From: an uncultured Eubacteriales bacterium | Lineage (GTDB): Bacteria; Bacillota; Clostridia; Oscillospirales; Oscillospiraceae | Length of the DNA: 64,000 bases | Assembly (NCBI GenBank): GCA_900317425.1 | Contig: ONGR01000009.1 | Coordinates: 1 to 64,000 of the forward strand | Reading direction: 5' to 3' | In this document: positions 16,551 through 25,118 of the stretch, in pieces | Layout: every line of letters begins with the position of its first letter | How positions within the stretch are numbered: position 1 is the first letter of the stretch | Made by a program: the position numbers and the translations under genes | The notes under the pieces: model-generated | Databases searched by the model: none | What the model saw: the letters and a program-made list of their open reading frames with translations, nothing else | What the model was told of the DNA's origin: nothing

Positions 16551-18269
16551 TTAATTGCCGCCGCCCTCGTCGCCGGGACCGGGCTCGGGTGTGGGCTCCG
16601 GTGTGGGGGCGGGATCCGGCTTGGGATCGGGCTTGGGATCCGGCTTGGGCGTCTCCTTGGTGCCCACCAGGATGATCTGGGGCCGCATCTCATAGTAGCT
16701 GTCCGCCTCCACCGCGCTGGAGAGCAGGGTGCCGTCGCCGGCGTATACGTTCCGCCAGGTGCGCACGTGGTAGCCGGTATAGGGGGTCTGATCCTCCTTG
16801 GTGGTGCCCTTGGGCAGCGTCGGATCGTCCTTGTACTCCGTGTACCAGTCCTCAGAGGACAGCGTCTCGCTGACCATCACCACGTAGCTGTCGTCCAGCT
16901 TGGTGCCGTAGATGGACACGGTGAGATAGTTGTCGCCGTAGTAGGTGACGATCTTGATGGGGTAGTTGGTGTTGTTCCGGAAGCAGTAGTCGGGCCAGCC
17001 GTCGCTGACGGTGGCGTCACAGCCCCAGGTGATGTAGGCGGGGGCAAACTGGTGGCAGTAGCGGGTCACGATCTCCAGATTGCTCAGGAGGGTGGCATAG
17101 TACAGGGTGGAGGCCACCTGGCACACGCCGCCGCCGGCCATATCCACCGTCTTGCCGCCCATGTAGCCGGGGGCGGGCAGATAGCCGTTGGCCTCGGTGG
17201 TATAGCCCACCACGTCGTTATAGGAGAAGACGCCGCCGCTGTTGATCACGGTGCCGCTGATGCTGCCGGCGGCCCGGCCCACGTTATTGAGGCGGTTGGA
17301 GCTGCCGCTGACATAGGTGGTGTAGCTGCCCAGGCAGTCCCGGAACAGCACGTCCTTCAGATTCTCCTTGGTCACCGCCGGGAAGGTCAGCGTCGCGGGC
17401 ACCTCGAACTCCTTGCCCGGCTCGGCCTTTTCCAGCAGCTTCTTGGCCTCGGCCACGTCAAATTCCACGCCGATCCGGCCCTCGGTCAGCTCGCCGGTGG
17501 CGCTGTCGTATCCGGCGTTGGCCATCTCGCCGTGGATCTCCTCATACATCGCGTCCAGATCGATGGGCTTGGCCTTCAGCACGGTATAGGCGCACTCCAC
17601 AGGCGCCAGCTCCCCGGACTCCACCGTCTCCTTCACGCCGCGGCACACGGCCTCGCTGTCGATCAGGATGCCGTCCAGGGGCTTGGTGACGAACAGGCCG
17701 TCGGTCTTCTCCGTGTCCAGCCGGTAGGAGCCGTCCACCGCGGCGGCGCTCAGCTCCTTGGCCAGGGCATCCACCGTCTGCTTCATGGTCTCCTCGTCCA
17801 CAGAGAACCGGGGCGCCACCTGGGCCCCGTGGAACCAGCTGCGCAGCAGGCTCCAGCCATTGGTGAGGAAGTTGCCGTCGTGTCCCACGTCCCAGGCGTC
17901 CCGGGCCACGTCCTCAGCCGGGACGCTCACGCCCAGCCGGCTCAGGGACACCGTGCGCAGCTCCTCGCCGTCCATAAGGAAGGAGATCTCCGTCTCGTCG
18001 CAGACCTTGGCGCCCTCCTTCTCCCAGGTCTCCCGGATCTGGTCGGGGGTCAGACCGCCCACGTCCACGCCCAGCACGCTGGTACCCGGAAGCACCGTGT
18101 CCCGGGAGGCGGCCACGCCGCACACCGCGGCACAGGCGGCCACCAGGACTCCGGCGACGATGCCGCCGATGATCAGGGCCAGCCTTCCGGCCTTCTTTGC
18201 GCCGGCAGACTTGTCTGTCGGCTCCTTTATCTCTTCCTGCAAGGATACCCGGCTGCGTTCTTCGTCCAT
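16551..18269 (-). CDS. VanW family cell-wall protein
   Basis: 572-residue membrane-anchored extracellular protein. A cytoplasmic N-terminus (about 1-35) is followed by one transmembrane helix (about 36-58), two repeats of the PG_binding_4/YoaR-like domain (about 65-300), the VanW domain (about 310-450: INSGGVFSYNDVVG, MAGGGVCQVASTLY) and a Pro-rich tail of repeated KPDP and PTPEP units. The order is typical of YoaR-like proteins that bind the wall; no enzymatic activity is known. ATG 18269 is chosen because GAGGAGGGG precedes it. Single gene, reading toward prmA. Confidence 0.88.
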   Translation of the reverse strand: MDEERSRVSLQEEIKEPTDKSAGAKKAGRLALIIGGIVAGVLVAACAAVCGVAASRDTVLPGTSVLGVDVGGLTPDQIRETWEKEGAKVCDETEISFLMDGEELRTVSLSRLGVSVPAEDVARDAWDVGHDGNFLTNGWSLLRSWFHGAQVAPRFSVDEETMKQTVDALAKELSAAAVDGSYRLDTEKTDGLFVTKPLDGILIDSEAVCRGVKETVESGELAPVECAYTVLKAKPIDLDAMYEEIHGEMANAGYDSATGELTEGRIGVEFDVAEAKKLLEKAEPGKEFEVPATLTFPAVTKENLKDVLFRDCLGSYTTYVSGSSNRLNNVGRAAGSISGTVINSGGVFSYNDVVGYTTEANGYLPAPGYMGGKTVDMAGGGVCQVASTLYYATLLSNLEIVTRYCHQFAPAYITWGCDATVSDGWPDYCFRNNTNYPIKIVTYYGDNYLTVSIYGTKLDDSYVVMVSETLSSEDWYTEYKDDPTLPKGTTKEDQTPYTGYHVRTWRNVYAGDGTLLSSAVEADSYYEMRPQIILVGTKETPKPDPKPDPKPDPAPTPEPTPEPGPGDEGGGN

Positions 18270-18329
18270 AACAGCCCCTCCTCTATACCTGAATTGTTCC
18301 GCTTTTCCACCGCATAATGCGATTTTTAT

Positions 18330-18335
18330 ATTATA
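18330..18335 (-). promoter_or_regulatory. -10 box upstream of the vanW-like gene
   Basis: TATAAT on the minus strand 60 bp before the start codon. No good -35 is seen, so the promoter is tentative. Confidence 0.4.
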
Positions 18336-18377
18336 CGCCATCCACCGCAAAAAAGCATTACAATTCTGTAACAAGGG

Positions 18378-19196
18378 CTATTTTCCCGATTTTTCCCCCT
18401 TTGGGATGCGAATGGTGAGCAAAATGCAGCCGTCCGTGTCCTCCCGGCCCCACTCGGCCCCCACTCCGGCCTGGCGCATCAGGCGCACGCCACGGTCCAC
18501 GCTGTTGAGGAACAGCCGCACATCCTTGATGATATACGTGGGTCGCCGTCTGGGCGGGCGGGTCTGGGCCTGCCGGAGCTGCTCGTCCACGTAGGCCTCC
18601 GTTTTGGCCACGTTCCAGCCGCCCCGGACGATGGCGTCGATGGCCCGGCGCTGGGCCTCCTCATCCTGCAGGCGCAGCAGGGCCCGGGCGTGGCGCTCGG
18701 TGAGCCCGTGCTCCCGGATCTGCTGCCGCACCCCCTCCGGCAGACGCAGCAGCCGCAGCTTGTTGGCCACGCCGGACTGGGACTTGCCGATCTTCTCCGC
18801 CGCCGCCTCCTGACTCAGCCCGTACAGGCTGATGAGCCGGGCCAGCGCCTCCGCCTCCTCCCAGTAGTCCAGATCCCGCCGCTGGAGGTTCTCGATGAGG
18901 GCCAGCAGGGCCGAATCCTCCTCCCCCACCCGGGCGATGAGACAGGGCACGCTGCCCAGGCCCGCCATCCGGGCGGCACGCAGCCGCCGCTCCCCCGCCA
19001 CCAGCTCGTAGCCGGAGCCTATGCGGCGGACGGTCAGGGGCTGGAGGACGCCGTAAGTGCGGATGCTCTCGGCCAGCTCCTGCAGCCCCTCCCGGGAGAA
19101 GGTGCGGCGGGGCTGGTTGGGGTTGGGCCGGATCTTCTGCACCGGGAGATACTGCACCCGGGCGGACAGAAAATCGCCTCTCCGGGGATCTTTCAT
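18378..19196 (-). CDS. Noc-like ParB/Spo0J family DNA-binding protein
   Basis: 272-residue ParB-family CTPase clamp. The N-terminal ParB domain (about 14-105) has the GERRLRAARMAG box and ENLQRRDL; the central HTH (about 108-200) has LSQEAAAEKIGKSQSGVANK. The window has a second ParB at 31351 next to parA and parS. This copy stands apart from parA, which together with its divergence suggests a nucleoid-occlusion (Noc) protein; Noc arose from a parB duplication in Firmicutes. No obvious Noc site was located, so the name is inference. RBS AAAGGAGGG precedes ATG 19196. Confidence 0.85.
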   Translation of the reverse strand: MKDPRRGDFLSARVQYLPVQKIRPNPNQPRRTFSREGLQELAESIRTYGVLQPLTVRRIGSGYELVAGERRLRAARMAGLGSVPCLIARVGEEDSALLALIENLQRRDLDYWEEAEALARLISLYGLSQEAAAEKIGKSQSGVANKLRLLRLPEGVRQQIREHGLTERHARALLRLQDEEAQRRAIDAIVRGGWNVAKTEAYVDEQLRQAQTRPPRRRPTYIIKDVRLFLNSVDRGVRLMRQAGVGAEWGREDTDGCILLTIRIPKGEKSGK

Positions 19197-19267
19197 GGAT
19201 ATCCCTCCTTTTCTGCCCCCATTTTACCCGTCAACCCCGGCAAAATCGGTCGAATCCCGTCGGGAAA

Positions 19268-19303
19268 ACCAAAAAAATAACGCGCCCGGCGGCAAACGCC
19301 GGA
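19268..19303 (-). terminator. Terminator of the dnaD-dnaI-like operon
   Basis: On the minus strand CCGGCG (19302-19297) pairs with CGCCGG (19291-19286), followed by GCGTTATTTTTTT. It lies beyond the R2 repeat that follows the dnaI-like gene. Confidence 0.7.
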
Positions 19304-19450
19304 CCTGACAAGCTGTCGCTTGTCAGAAACAAACGCAGGAACATGGCTCCATGTTCCTGCGTTTGCGTTCATAAAACGTGAAGAGGGGACTCCCATCCCC
19401 TCTTCACAATCTCCCCATGCACGGGAGAGAGTTTTCCCTCTATTTCGTAT
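19304..19450 (-). repeat. Structured dispersed repeat R2, copy 1
   Basis: Non-coding. Two variable hairpins (GACAAGC/GCTTGTC near 19308-19325; a 16-bp stem at about 19332-19367) are followed by a conserved block 19371-19420 shared almost base for base with 47110-47159. That block contains a 12-bp hairpin GTGAAGAGGGGA / TCCCCTCTTCAC and ends AATCTCCCCATGC. The spacer 19197-19468 holds nothing else except the terminator. Confidence 0.85.
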
Positions 19451-19468
19451 GTTGTTCGGCGATCGTTT

Positions 19469-20473
19469 TTATTCCCGCTCTTTTTTCAGCCGCCGGATAT
19501 CCTCGCCGAAGAACAGGAGGACCTGATACTCCCCCTCGATCCGGGAGAGGATCTGCTCCGAGTACCGCCGTCCGATCTCCTCCGGACTCAGATTGGTGCT
19601 GATGATGGTCTGCTTGCCCGCCATCAGCCGTCCGTTGACGATCTGATACAGGGCGCTCTGGACGAAGGAGGTGGTCATCTCCGTGCCCAGATCGTCCACG
19701 ATCAGCAGATCGCAGTTCATGCAGCGGTCCACGTCCTCCGCCGCCCCCTCGTCCTCCTCCCGGCGGAACTTGGCCGCCTCGAACTGGGCGAAGATGTGGG
19801 TGGCGGTGTCGTAGACCACGGAAAAGCCGTTCTCGCTGACCACCCGGGCGATGCAGGCGGAGAGGAAGGTCTTGCCCAGACCCGGCAGGCCGGAGAGCAG
19901 CAGATTGCCGCTGCGCCGGCCGAACTGGTGGGCGTAATCCTGGCAGGTGTCGAAGTTCTTCTCCATGTTCTCCCGGGGGGAGATGCCCAGGTTGGCGTTC
20001 ACCTCATCGCTGTACCAGTCGAAGTCAAAGGTCTCAAAGCTGGCCGTGCCCATGTCCAGCATCCGGGACAGCTCCCGGATCTGCTCCCGGGCATAGTACT
20101 TGCGCAGGCAGCGGCACATGGTCCCGTCCCGGAAGCCGGTGTCGCCGCAGAGGATGCAGTCGGGCCGCTCCTCCAGCTCGTCGGGCTCGTAGCCGTTCTC
20201 CATCAGCAGCGCCGAGCGCTCCCGCTGCAGATCCAGATTCTGGTCCCGGATCACCCGCAGGGCCGGCATGGGGTCGGTGCCCCGCCGCAGGGCCGAGGCG
20301 ATGATCTGAGACATGGTGCCCCGCAGCTCCCGGTCGATCTCCTCCAGACGGGGGATCTCCCGGAAGATCTGCTTCTGGCGGGCGGCGAAGGCCTCCGCCC
20401 GGCGCTGCCTGTCCTCGTTGTACCGGGCCATGCTGCGCCGCAGGATCTTCTCGTCGTATGCCAACGTCCTCAC
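19469..20473 (-). CDS. DnaI/DnaC-like replicative helicase loader ATPase
   Basis: 334-residue AAA+ protein that should load the replicative helicase at oriC or restarting forks. The N-terminal half has a zinc-binding pattern CILCGDTG...CRC (near residues 106-121); the AAA+ domain has Walker A GLPGLGKT (about 196-203) and Walker B LLIVDDLG (about 255-262), plus a C-terminal sensor region. It is encoded directly after a DnaD-domain protein (3 bp gap), the same pair of functions that primosome genes dnaB/dnaI serve in Bacillus. It is not placed beside the helicase gene here. Confidence 0.88.
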   Translation of the reverse strand: MRTLAYDEKILRRSMARYNEDRQRRAEAFAARQKQIFREIPRLEEIDRELRGTMSQIIASALRRGTDPMPALRVIRDQNLDLQRERSALLMENGYEPDELEERPDCILCGDTGFRDGTMCRCLRKYYAREQIRELSRMLDMGTASFETFDFDWYSDEVNANLGISPRENMEKNFDTCQDYAHQFGRRSGNLLLSGLPGLGKTFLSACIARVVSENGFSVVYDTATHIFAQFEAAKFRREEDEGAAEDVDRCMNCDLLIVDDLGTEMTTSFVQSALYQIVNGRLMAGKQTIISTNLSPEEIGRRYSEQILSRIEGEYQVLLFFGEDIRRLKKERE

Positions 20474-20476
20474 CCC

Positions 20477-21382
20477 TTATCTCTTGATGTATTTCTTCAT
20501 CCAGTCGGTCTTGTCGTCGCTTTGCCGCTGCGCCGTCTGCTTCGGTGCTTTGGTGCCCTGCTCCACGTCCTCGGGGGTGCGCCAGCCCTTCTCCTCCCAG
20601 CGGCGGAGAATGGCGCTCAGATACCGCCAGTTCAGCTCCTTTTTATAGAAGATGGTCTGGTCGTAGGCCAGGGCCACCAGCTCCGGGGAATAGCCCTTCT
20701 CGATCCACTTGGCGATGTACCGCTCCTCGCTGTCCACCGGCTTGCGGCCGGCGATCTGCAGGGCCTTGAGATAGGTGCCCATCTGCTGTCGCTTGGCGGC
20801 GTAGTCCTTCAGATACCGGGCGGCGCTCTCCTGGTCGAAGAGGCCCTGCCGGGCCCAGTAGTAGCCCTCCTTCTCGATCTGGCGCATGGTGGGCCGGCGG
20901 CCGGGGCCGTAGCGCCCCTCGATGCGGCTGATGCAGTGGCCCACCAGCAGGAAGATCACGTCCGGCGGCATGCCCAGATCGTCATAGAGCCCCGCCAGGA
21001 TCTGGAGATCCGCCGTTTTCAGCTTCTTGCCCAGCTTCTCCTCCGTCTGGGGCACCAGCATGGCAAAGCCCCGGTCCCCCTCCAGCATATTGGCGATGTC
21101 GTCGGTGGTGTAGACGGCCCGCTCCTCCGCCGGCTCCGGCGCGGGAGCTGCGCCGCCGTCCAGCAGGCCCAGCTGCTGGAGGGTGTGCTCGGCGGCGCTG
21201 AAGCGCAGCTCGCTCCAGCGCAGGCGGCTCTGCACCTCCTGTGGCGTGATGCCGCCGTCGGTGCGCAGCAGGAAGAGGTACAAAAGCGCCGCGTCGCCGT
21301 CAGCGCGGGCGATCAGCTTGTCCAGACGCTGGGCCGGCAGGGAGACGGTCTTCTCGTCATCCCGCACTATGTAGCCGCTCAT
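20477..21382 (-). CDS. DnaD/DnaB-like primosomal protein
   Basis: 301-residue replication initiation protein. An N-terminal winged-helix region (about 1-70) is followed by an acidic linker and two C-terminal DnaD (DDBH2) domains: one around residues 115-185 and a second around 210-275, ending with the family-like pattern WRYLSAILRRWEEKGW. DnaD-domain proteins remodel origin DNA and help the helicase loader. The adjacent loader ATPase supports this. RBS GAGGAGGTGCG precedes ATG 21382. The pair is divergent from zapA. Confidence 0.85.
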   Translation of the reverse strand: MSGYIVRDDEKTVSLPAQRLDKLIARADGDAALLYLFLLRTDGGITPQEVQSRLRWSELRFSAAEHTLQQLGLLDGGAAPAPEPAEERAVYTTDDIANMLEGDRGFAMLVPQTEEKLGKKLKTADLQILAGLYDDLGMPPDVIFLLVGHCISRIEGRYGPGRRPTMRQIEKEGYYWARQGLFDQESAARYLKDYAAKRQQMGTYLKALQIAGRKPVDSEERYIAKWIEKGYSPELVALAYDQTIFYKKELNWRYLSAILRRWEEKGWRTPEDVEQGTKAPKQTAQRQSDDKTDWMKKYIKR

Positions 21383-21491
21383 GGCGCACCTCCTCTTCCG
21401 ATAGTCATTCCGATAGTCATTTTATTCTACAATAAATCTCCCTTTTCGTAAAGATACCCCCTCGGTTTTTTGAGAAATTTCCTCGCCGCGC

Positions 21492-21520
21492 TTTACGCAA
21501 TTTGTCGGTTGTGGTATAAT
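21492..21520 (+). promoter_or_regulatory. Promoter of zapA operon
   Basis: TTTACG (21492-21497), 17-bp spacer ending TGTGG, TATAAT (21515-21520). Confidence 0.8.
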
Positions 21521-21594
21521 TCATTCTGTATAAGTGTTGTTATGCCCTCACGAGATAGAGACGTGGCATTTGAACGAAAGGATGGGTTATCACT

Positions 21595-21909
21595 ATGGCT
21601 AATCGCGTGACTATGAGCATCTGCGGCGTGGATTACACCCTGATCGCGGAGGAGAGCCCCTCTTACATGGAGCGGGTGGGCAAGCTGGTGGACGAGAAGC
21701 TGGCCGAGGTCCTCGGCGCCGGCGGCGTCAGCCGCACCGACGCCGCCATTCTGGCCGCCATCAATCTGGCCGACGAGCTGCTGAAGGCCCAGGAGAGCGG
21801 CGAGAATCTCCGCCGCCAGGTCAAGACCTATCTGGACGAGGCCGCCCAGGCCAAGAACGAGGCCTCCGAGCTGAAGCGCCAGCTGTTCAAGGCCCAGAAC
21901 CGCAAGTAA
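21595..21909 (+). CDS. zapA: Cell division protein ZapA
   Basis: 104-residue FtsZ-ring-associated protein that crosslinks FtsZ filaments. N-terminal ZapA head (VTMSICGVDYTLIAEE, about 5-45) then a long alpha-helical coiled coil (about 50-104) for tetramerisation. Typical length. It is first in an operon; its stop overlaps the ATG of the U32 peptidase gene (TAATG), a neighbour arrangement seen in many Firmicutes. RBS AAAGGATGG lies upstream of ATG 21595. Confidence 0.92.
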   Translation: MANRVTMSICGVDYTLIAEESPSYMERVGKLVDEKLAEVLGAGGVSRTDAAILAAINLADELLKAQESGENLRRQVKTYLDEAAQAKNEASELKRQLFKAQNRK

Positions 21910-23999
21910 TGGTGGAGCTGCTCTCCCCTGCCGGGTCCCGGGACGCGCTGATCGCCGCCGTACAGAGCGGCGCCGACGCGGTATACATGGGCTTCGGCAG
22001 CTTCAACGCCCGGCGCAACGCCAGGAATTTCACCGACGAGGAGTTTGCCGAGGCGGTGGCCTATTGCCATCTCCACGGCGTGCGGGTCTATCTGACCCTC
22101 AACACGTTGCTGACGGACCGGGAGCTGCCCGCCGCGGCGGACGCGTTGCGCCGCGCCAGCCAAATGGGCGTGGACGCGGTGCTGGTCCAGGACTGGGGCG
22201 TTTTGTCCCTGGCCCGGGAGGTGGCGCCGGATCTGCCCCTCCACGCCAGCACCCAGATGAGCCTCTTCACCCTGGGCGGCGCCAGGCTGGCCGCCAAATT
22301 GGGCATGGAGCGCGTGGTGCTGGCCCGGGAGCTGAGCCGCCGCGACATTGCCGTCATCTGTGACGGCTGCGAGGCCGAGGTGGAGGTGTTCGTCCACGGC
22401 GCGTTGTGCATGTGCTATTCCGGCCAGTGCACCATGAGCGCCCTCATCGGCCAGCGCAGCGGCAACCGGGGCGCCTGCGCCCAGCCCTGCCGCCTGCCCT
22501 ATTCGGTCAACGGCTCCCGGCAGAACGACCATCCCCTGAGCCTGAAGGACGCCAATCTGTCCGCGTATCTCCGGGATCTGGACGAGCTGGGCGTGGCCTG
22601 CCTGAAGATCGAGGGCCGGATGAAGCGGCCGGAGTACGTGGCGGTGATCACCGGCATCTACCGCCGTCTGCTGGACGAGAAGCGCCGGCCCACGGCGGAG
22701 GAAGCCGCCCAGCTGGAGGCCGCCTTCAGCCGCAGCGGCTTCACCGACGGCTACTACCGGGGCGAAAAGGGCCCCCAGATGCTGGGCATACGCCCGGAGA
22801 GCGCCCGGTGGCCGGAGGAGCTGTTCGCCGCCGCCCGGGAGACATACGAGCGGGGCGAGAACCGGCCGGTGCCGGTGACGATGCGCTGCACCGTCCAAAG
22901 CGGCAGGCCCGCCGCGCTGACGGTCTCTGCGGAGCGGAACGGTCAGGTCTTTTCCGCCGCCGTACAGGGCCCCGTGCCCGAGGCCGCCCGGAACCGCGCC
23001 CTCACCGCCGACGAGCTGCGCACCCGGCTGGGCAAGACCGGCGGCACCGCCTTTGCCGCCAAAACCATCGACATCGACCTGGAGGACGGCCTGATGCTGT
23101 CCGCCGGAGCCGTCAACGGCCTGCGGCGCCAGGCGCTGGAGGAGCTGACGGCTCAGCTCTCCGCCCGGCCCGTTCACGGGCCATGGCCCCGCCGTACCGC
23201 CGCGGAAGCCCCCCCTCCCGACTGCGCTCCCGTTACCGCGGAGCCGCACCTGACCTGCTCCATCACCCGGGCCGATCAGCTGACGGCGGAATTGGCCGAC
23301 GGCGCGGCGGCGGTGTATATTCCGCTGGAGCTGCTGGATAAACTGGAATTGTCCCCCTATGCCCGGCGGACGAAGCTGTTCGCCGTTCTGCCCCGGGTCT
23401 TCCGGACGGAGGACGAGGAGAAATTCCGAAAGATTCTGGAAAATTCCGACTGTTTGCACGGCGTGGTGGCGGGCAATCTGGGCCACCTTCCCATCGTGGA
23501 GGGTCTGCCGCTGGAGGTCCGGGGCGACTTCGGCCTGAACGTCTTCAACTCCCGGTCCCTGCTGTTTTTGCAGAAGCTGGGTCTGGACAGTGCCACCGTG
23601 TCCTTCGAGCTGCGGCACCAGCAGGTGCGGGATCTGAACAAGTATCTGCCCTGCGAGGCCATCGTCTACGGGCGGCTACCCCTGATGATCACCGAGAACT
23701 GCGCCACCGCCAACACGGTGGGCTGTTCCCAGGGCGCCGGCTCTACCCTTACCGACCGCACCGGAGCGGACTTCCCGGTGCTGTGCGCCTACGGCTGCCG
23801 CAACGAGATCCAGAACAGCAAGGTGCTGTTCCTGGCCGACAAGCCGGAGTATCGCCGCTGCGGTCTCACCTACGCCCGGCTGCGGTTCACCACCGAGTCG
23901 CCGGAGGAGTGCGTCGCCGTGCTGCGGCGGTATCAGGGCAAGTCCGACTGGGTTCCCGATGACTACACCAGAGGGCTGTTCTACCGCGGCGTAGAGTAA
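21909..23999 (+). CDS. U32 peptidase family protein with DUF3656-type C-terminus
   Basis: 696 residues. The N-terminal TIM-barrel-like U32 domain carries the family signature around residues 160-180 (EVFVHGALCMCYSGQC) with cysteines that in relatives ligate an Fe-S cluster, and GNRGACAQPCR downstream. Members of this family (TrhP, RlhA) hydroxylate pyrimidines in tRNA or 23S rRNA rather than cleave peptides; which activity this one has is not determined. The C-terminal half matches the extended U32 proteins. Translationally coupled to zapA. Confidence 0.88.
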   Translation: MVELLSPAGSRDALIAAVQSGADAVYMGFGSFNARRNARNFTDEEFAEAVAYCHLHGVRVYLTLNTLLTDRELPAAADALRRASQMGVDAVLVQDWGVLSLAREVAPDLPLHASTQMSLFTLGGARLAAKLGMERVVLARELSRRDIAVICDGCEAEVEVFVHGALCMCYSGQCTMSALIGQRSGNRGACAQPCRLPYSVNGSRQNDHPLSLKDANLSAYLRDLDELGVACLKIEGRMKRPEYVAVITGIYRRLLDEKRRPTAEEAAQLEAAFSRSGFTDGYYRGEKGPQMLGIRPESARWPEELFAAARETYERGENRPVPVTMRCTVQSGRPAALTVSAERNGQVFSAAVQGPVPEAARNRALTADELRTRLGKTGGTAFAAKTIDIDLEDGLMLSAGAVNGLRRQALEELTAQLSARPVHGPWPRRTAAEAPPPDCAPVTAEPHLTCSITRADQLTAELADGAAAVYIPLELLDKLELSPYARRTKLFAVLPRVFRTEDEEKFRKILENSDCLHGVVAGNLGHLPIVEGLPLEVRGDFGLNVFNSRSLLFLQKLGLDSATVSFELRHQQVRDLNKYLPCEAIVYGRLPLMITENCATANTVGCSQGAGSTLTDRTGADFPVLCAYGCRNEIQNSKVLFLADKPEYRRCGLTYARLRFTTESPEECVAVLRRYQGKSDWVPDDYTRGLFYRGVE

Positions 24000-24071
24000 A
24001 ATTTGATTTCGAATCGTAATATTTTACCTTTATTATACGTATAGTTTTCATAAATAGGAGCTTTGGACCCC

Positions 24072-24521
24072 ATGGAATTGAAGATCAAGGCACTTTCCCC
24101 CCAGATCGGACGGGAGATCCCCGCCCCCCATTTCGCCACCGCCGGCGCCGCCGCCATGGATCTGTGCGCCTGCGTGGACGCACCCATCACCTTGGCGCCG
24201 GGACAGCGGACGCTGATCCCCACCGGCATCGCCATCGCCCTGCCGGACGCGGAGCACGTGGCGCTGGTGTTCGCCCGGAGCGGGCTGGGCATCAGGAAGG
24301 GCATCTGCCTCAGCAACGGCGTGGGCGTCATCGACAGCGACTACCGGGGCCAGATCGGCGTGGGGCTGGTGAACCTGTCCGACGAGGCATACGTCATCCG
24401 GCCCGGCGACCGGATCGCCCAGCTGATGGTGGTGCCGGTGGTGCGGCCCACCCTGACCTTCGTGGATGAGCTGGACGAGACGGAGCGGGGCCGGGGCGGC
24501 TTCGGCTCCACGGGGCGGTGA
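24072..24521 (+). CDS. dut: dUTP diphosphatase
   Basis: 149-residue trimeric dUTPase that hydrolyses dUTP to dUMP, keeping uracil out of DNA and feeding thymidylate synthesis. All five motifs are seen: AAAMDLCA (1), RSGLGIRKG (2), GVGVIDSDYRG (3), DRIAQLMVVPV (4) and the C-terminal RGRGGFGSTG (5), which closes over the substrate. ATG 24072 is preferred over TTG 24063, which is only 2 nt from the AGGAG. It begins a tight run dut-maf-mreC-mreD-mrdA. Confidence 0.95.
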   Translation: MELKIKALSPQIGREIPAPHFATAGAAAMDLCACVDAPITLAPGQRTLIPTGIAIALPDAEHVALVFARSGLGIRKGICLSNGVGVIDSDYRGQIGVGLVNLSDEAYVIRPGDRIAQLMVVPVVRPTLTFVDELDETERGRGGFGSTGR

Positions 24522-24526
24522 CGGCT

Positions 24527-25099
24527 ATGGCGAAGATCGTACTGGCCTCCGGGTCCCCCCGGCGGCAGGAGCTGCTGCGCCGCATCGGCATCACCGATTT
24601 CGCCCTCCGGGTGCCCCAGGTGGAGGAGTATTATCCCGACGACCTGTCCCCGGAGGAGATCGTCACCTACATTTCCCGGGAAAAATCGCTGGCGGTGGAC
24701 TCGGAGAGCGATGAGATCGTCATCACCGCCGACACCATGGTGTTCCTCGACGACGCCCGACTGGGCAAGCCCCGGGACGAAGACCACGCGCTGGAAATGC
24801 TGACCGCCCTCCAGGGACGGCACCACACCGTCTGCACCGGCGTCACGGTGCGGCAGGGGGGGCGGATCCTCAGCCGGGCCCAGTCCACCCACGTCTATTT
24901 CCGGCCCGCCACGGAGGCGGAGCTCCGGGCCTACATCGCCGGGGGCGAGCCCATGGACAAGGCCGGGGCCTACGGCGTGCAGGGACAGGGCGCCCTGCTG
25001 GTGGAGCGCATCGACGGCGACTTCTTCAACGTGATGGGTCTGCCGGTGGTGCTGCTGGAGCGGATGCTGGCGGAATTCGGGGTCTATCTCTTGAAATAA
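24527..25099 (+). CDS. maf: Maf-family nucleotide pyrophosphatase
   Basis: 190-residue housecleaning enzyme that hydrolyses non-canonical or pyrimidine nucleoside triphosphates. Family motifs: LASGSPRRQELL (5-16), ITADTMV with the catalytic Asp (about 67-73), GKPRDEDHALEML and DKAGAYGVQG near the C-terminus. ATG 24527 is chosen; GTG 24518 overlaps the dut stop. Placed between dut and mreC, a common order in Firmicutes. Confidence in the family is high; in the exact nucleotide preference it is low. Confidence 0.92.
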   Translation: MAKIVLASGSPRRQELLRRIGITDFALRVPQVEEYYPDDLSPEEIVTYISREKSLAVDSESDEIVITADTMVFLDDARLGKPRDEDHALEMLTALQGRHHTVCTGVTVRQGGRILSRAQSTHVYFRPATEAELRAYIAGGEPMDKAGAYGVQGQGALLVERIDGDFFNVMGLPVVLLERMLAEFGVYLLK

Positions 25100-25118
25100 C
25101 CCCTTTTTAGGAGCAAAC

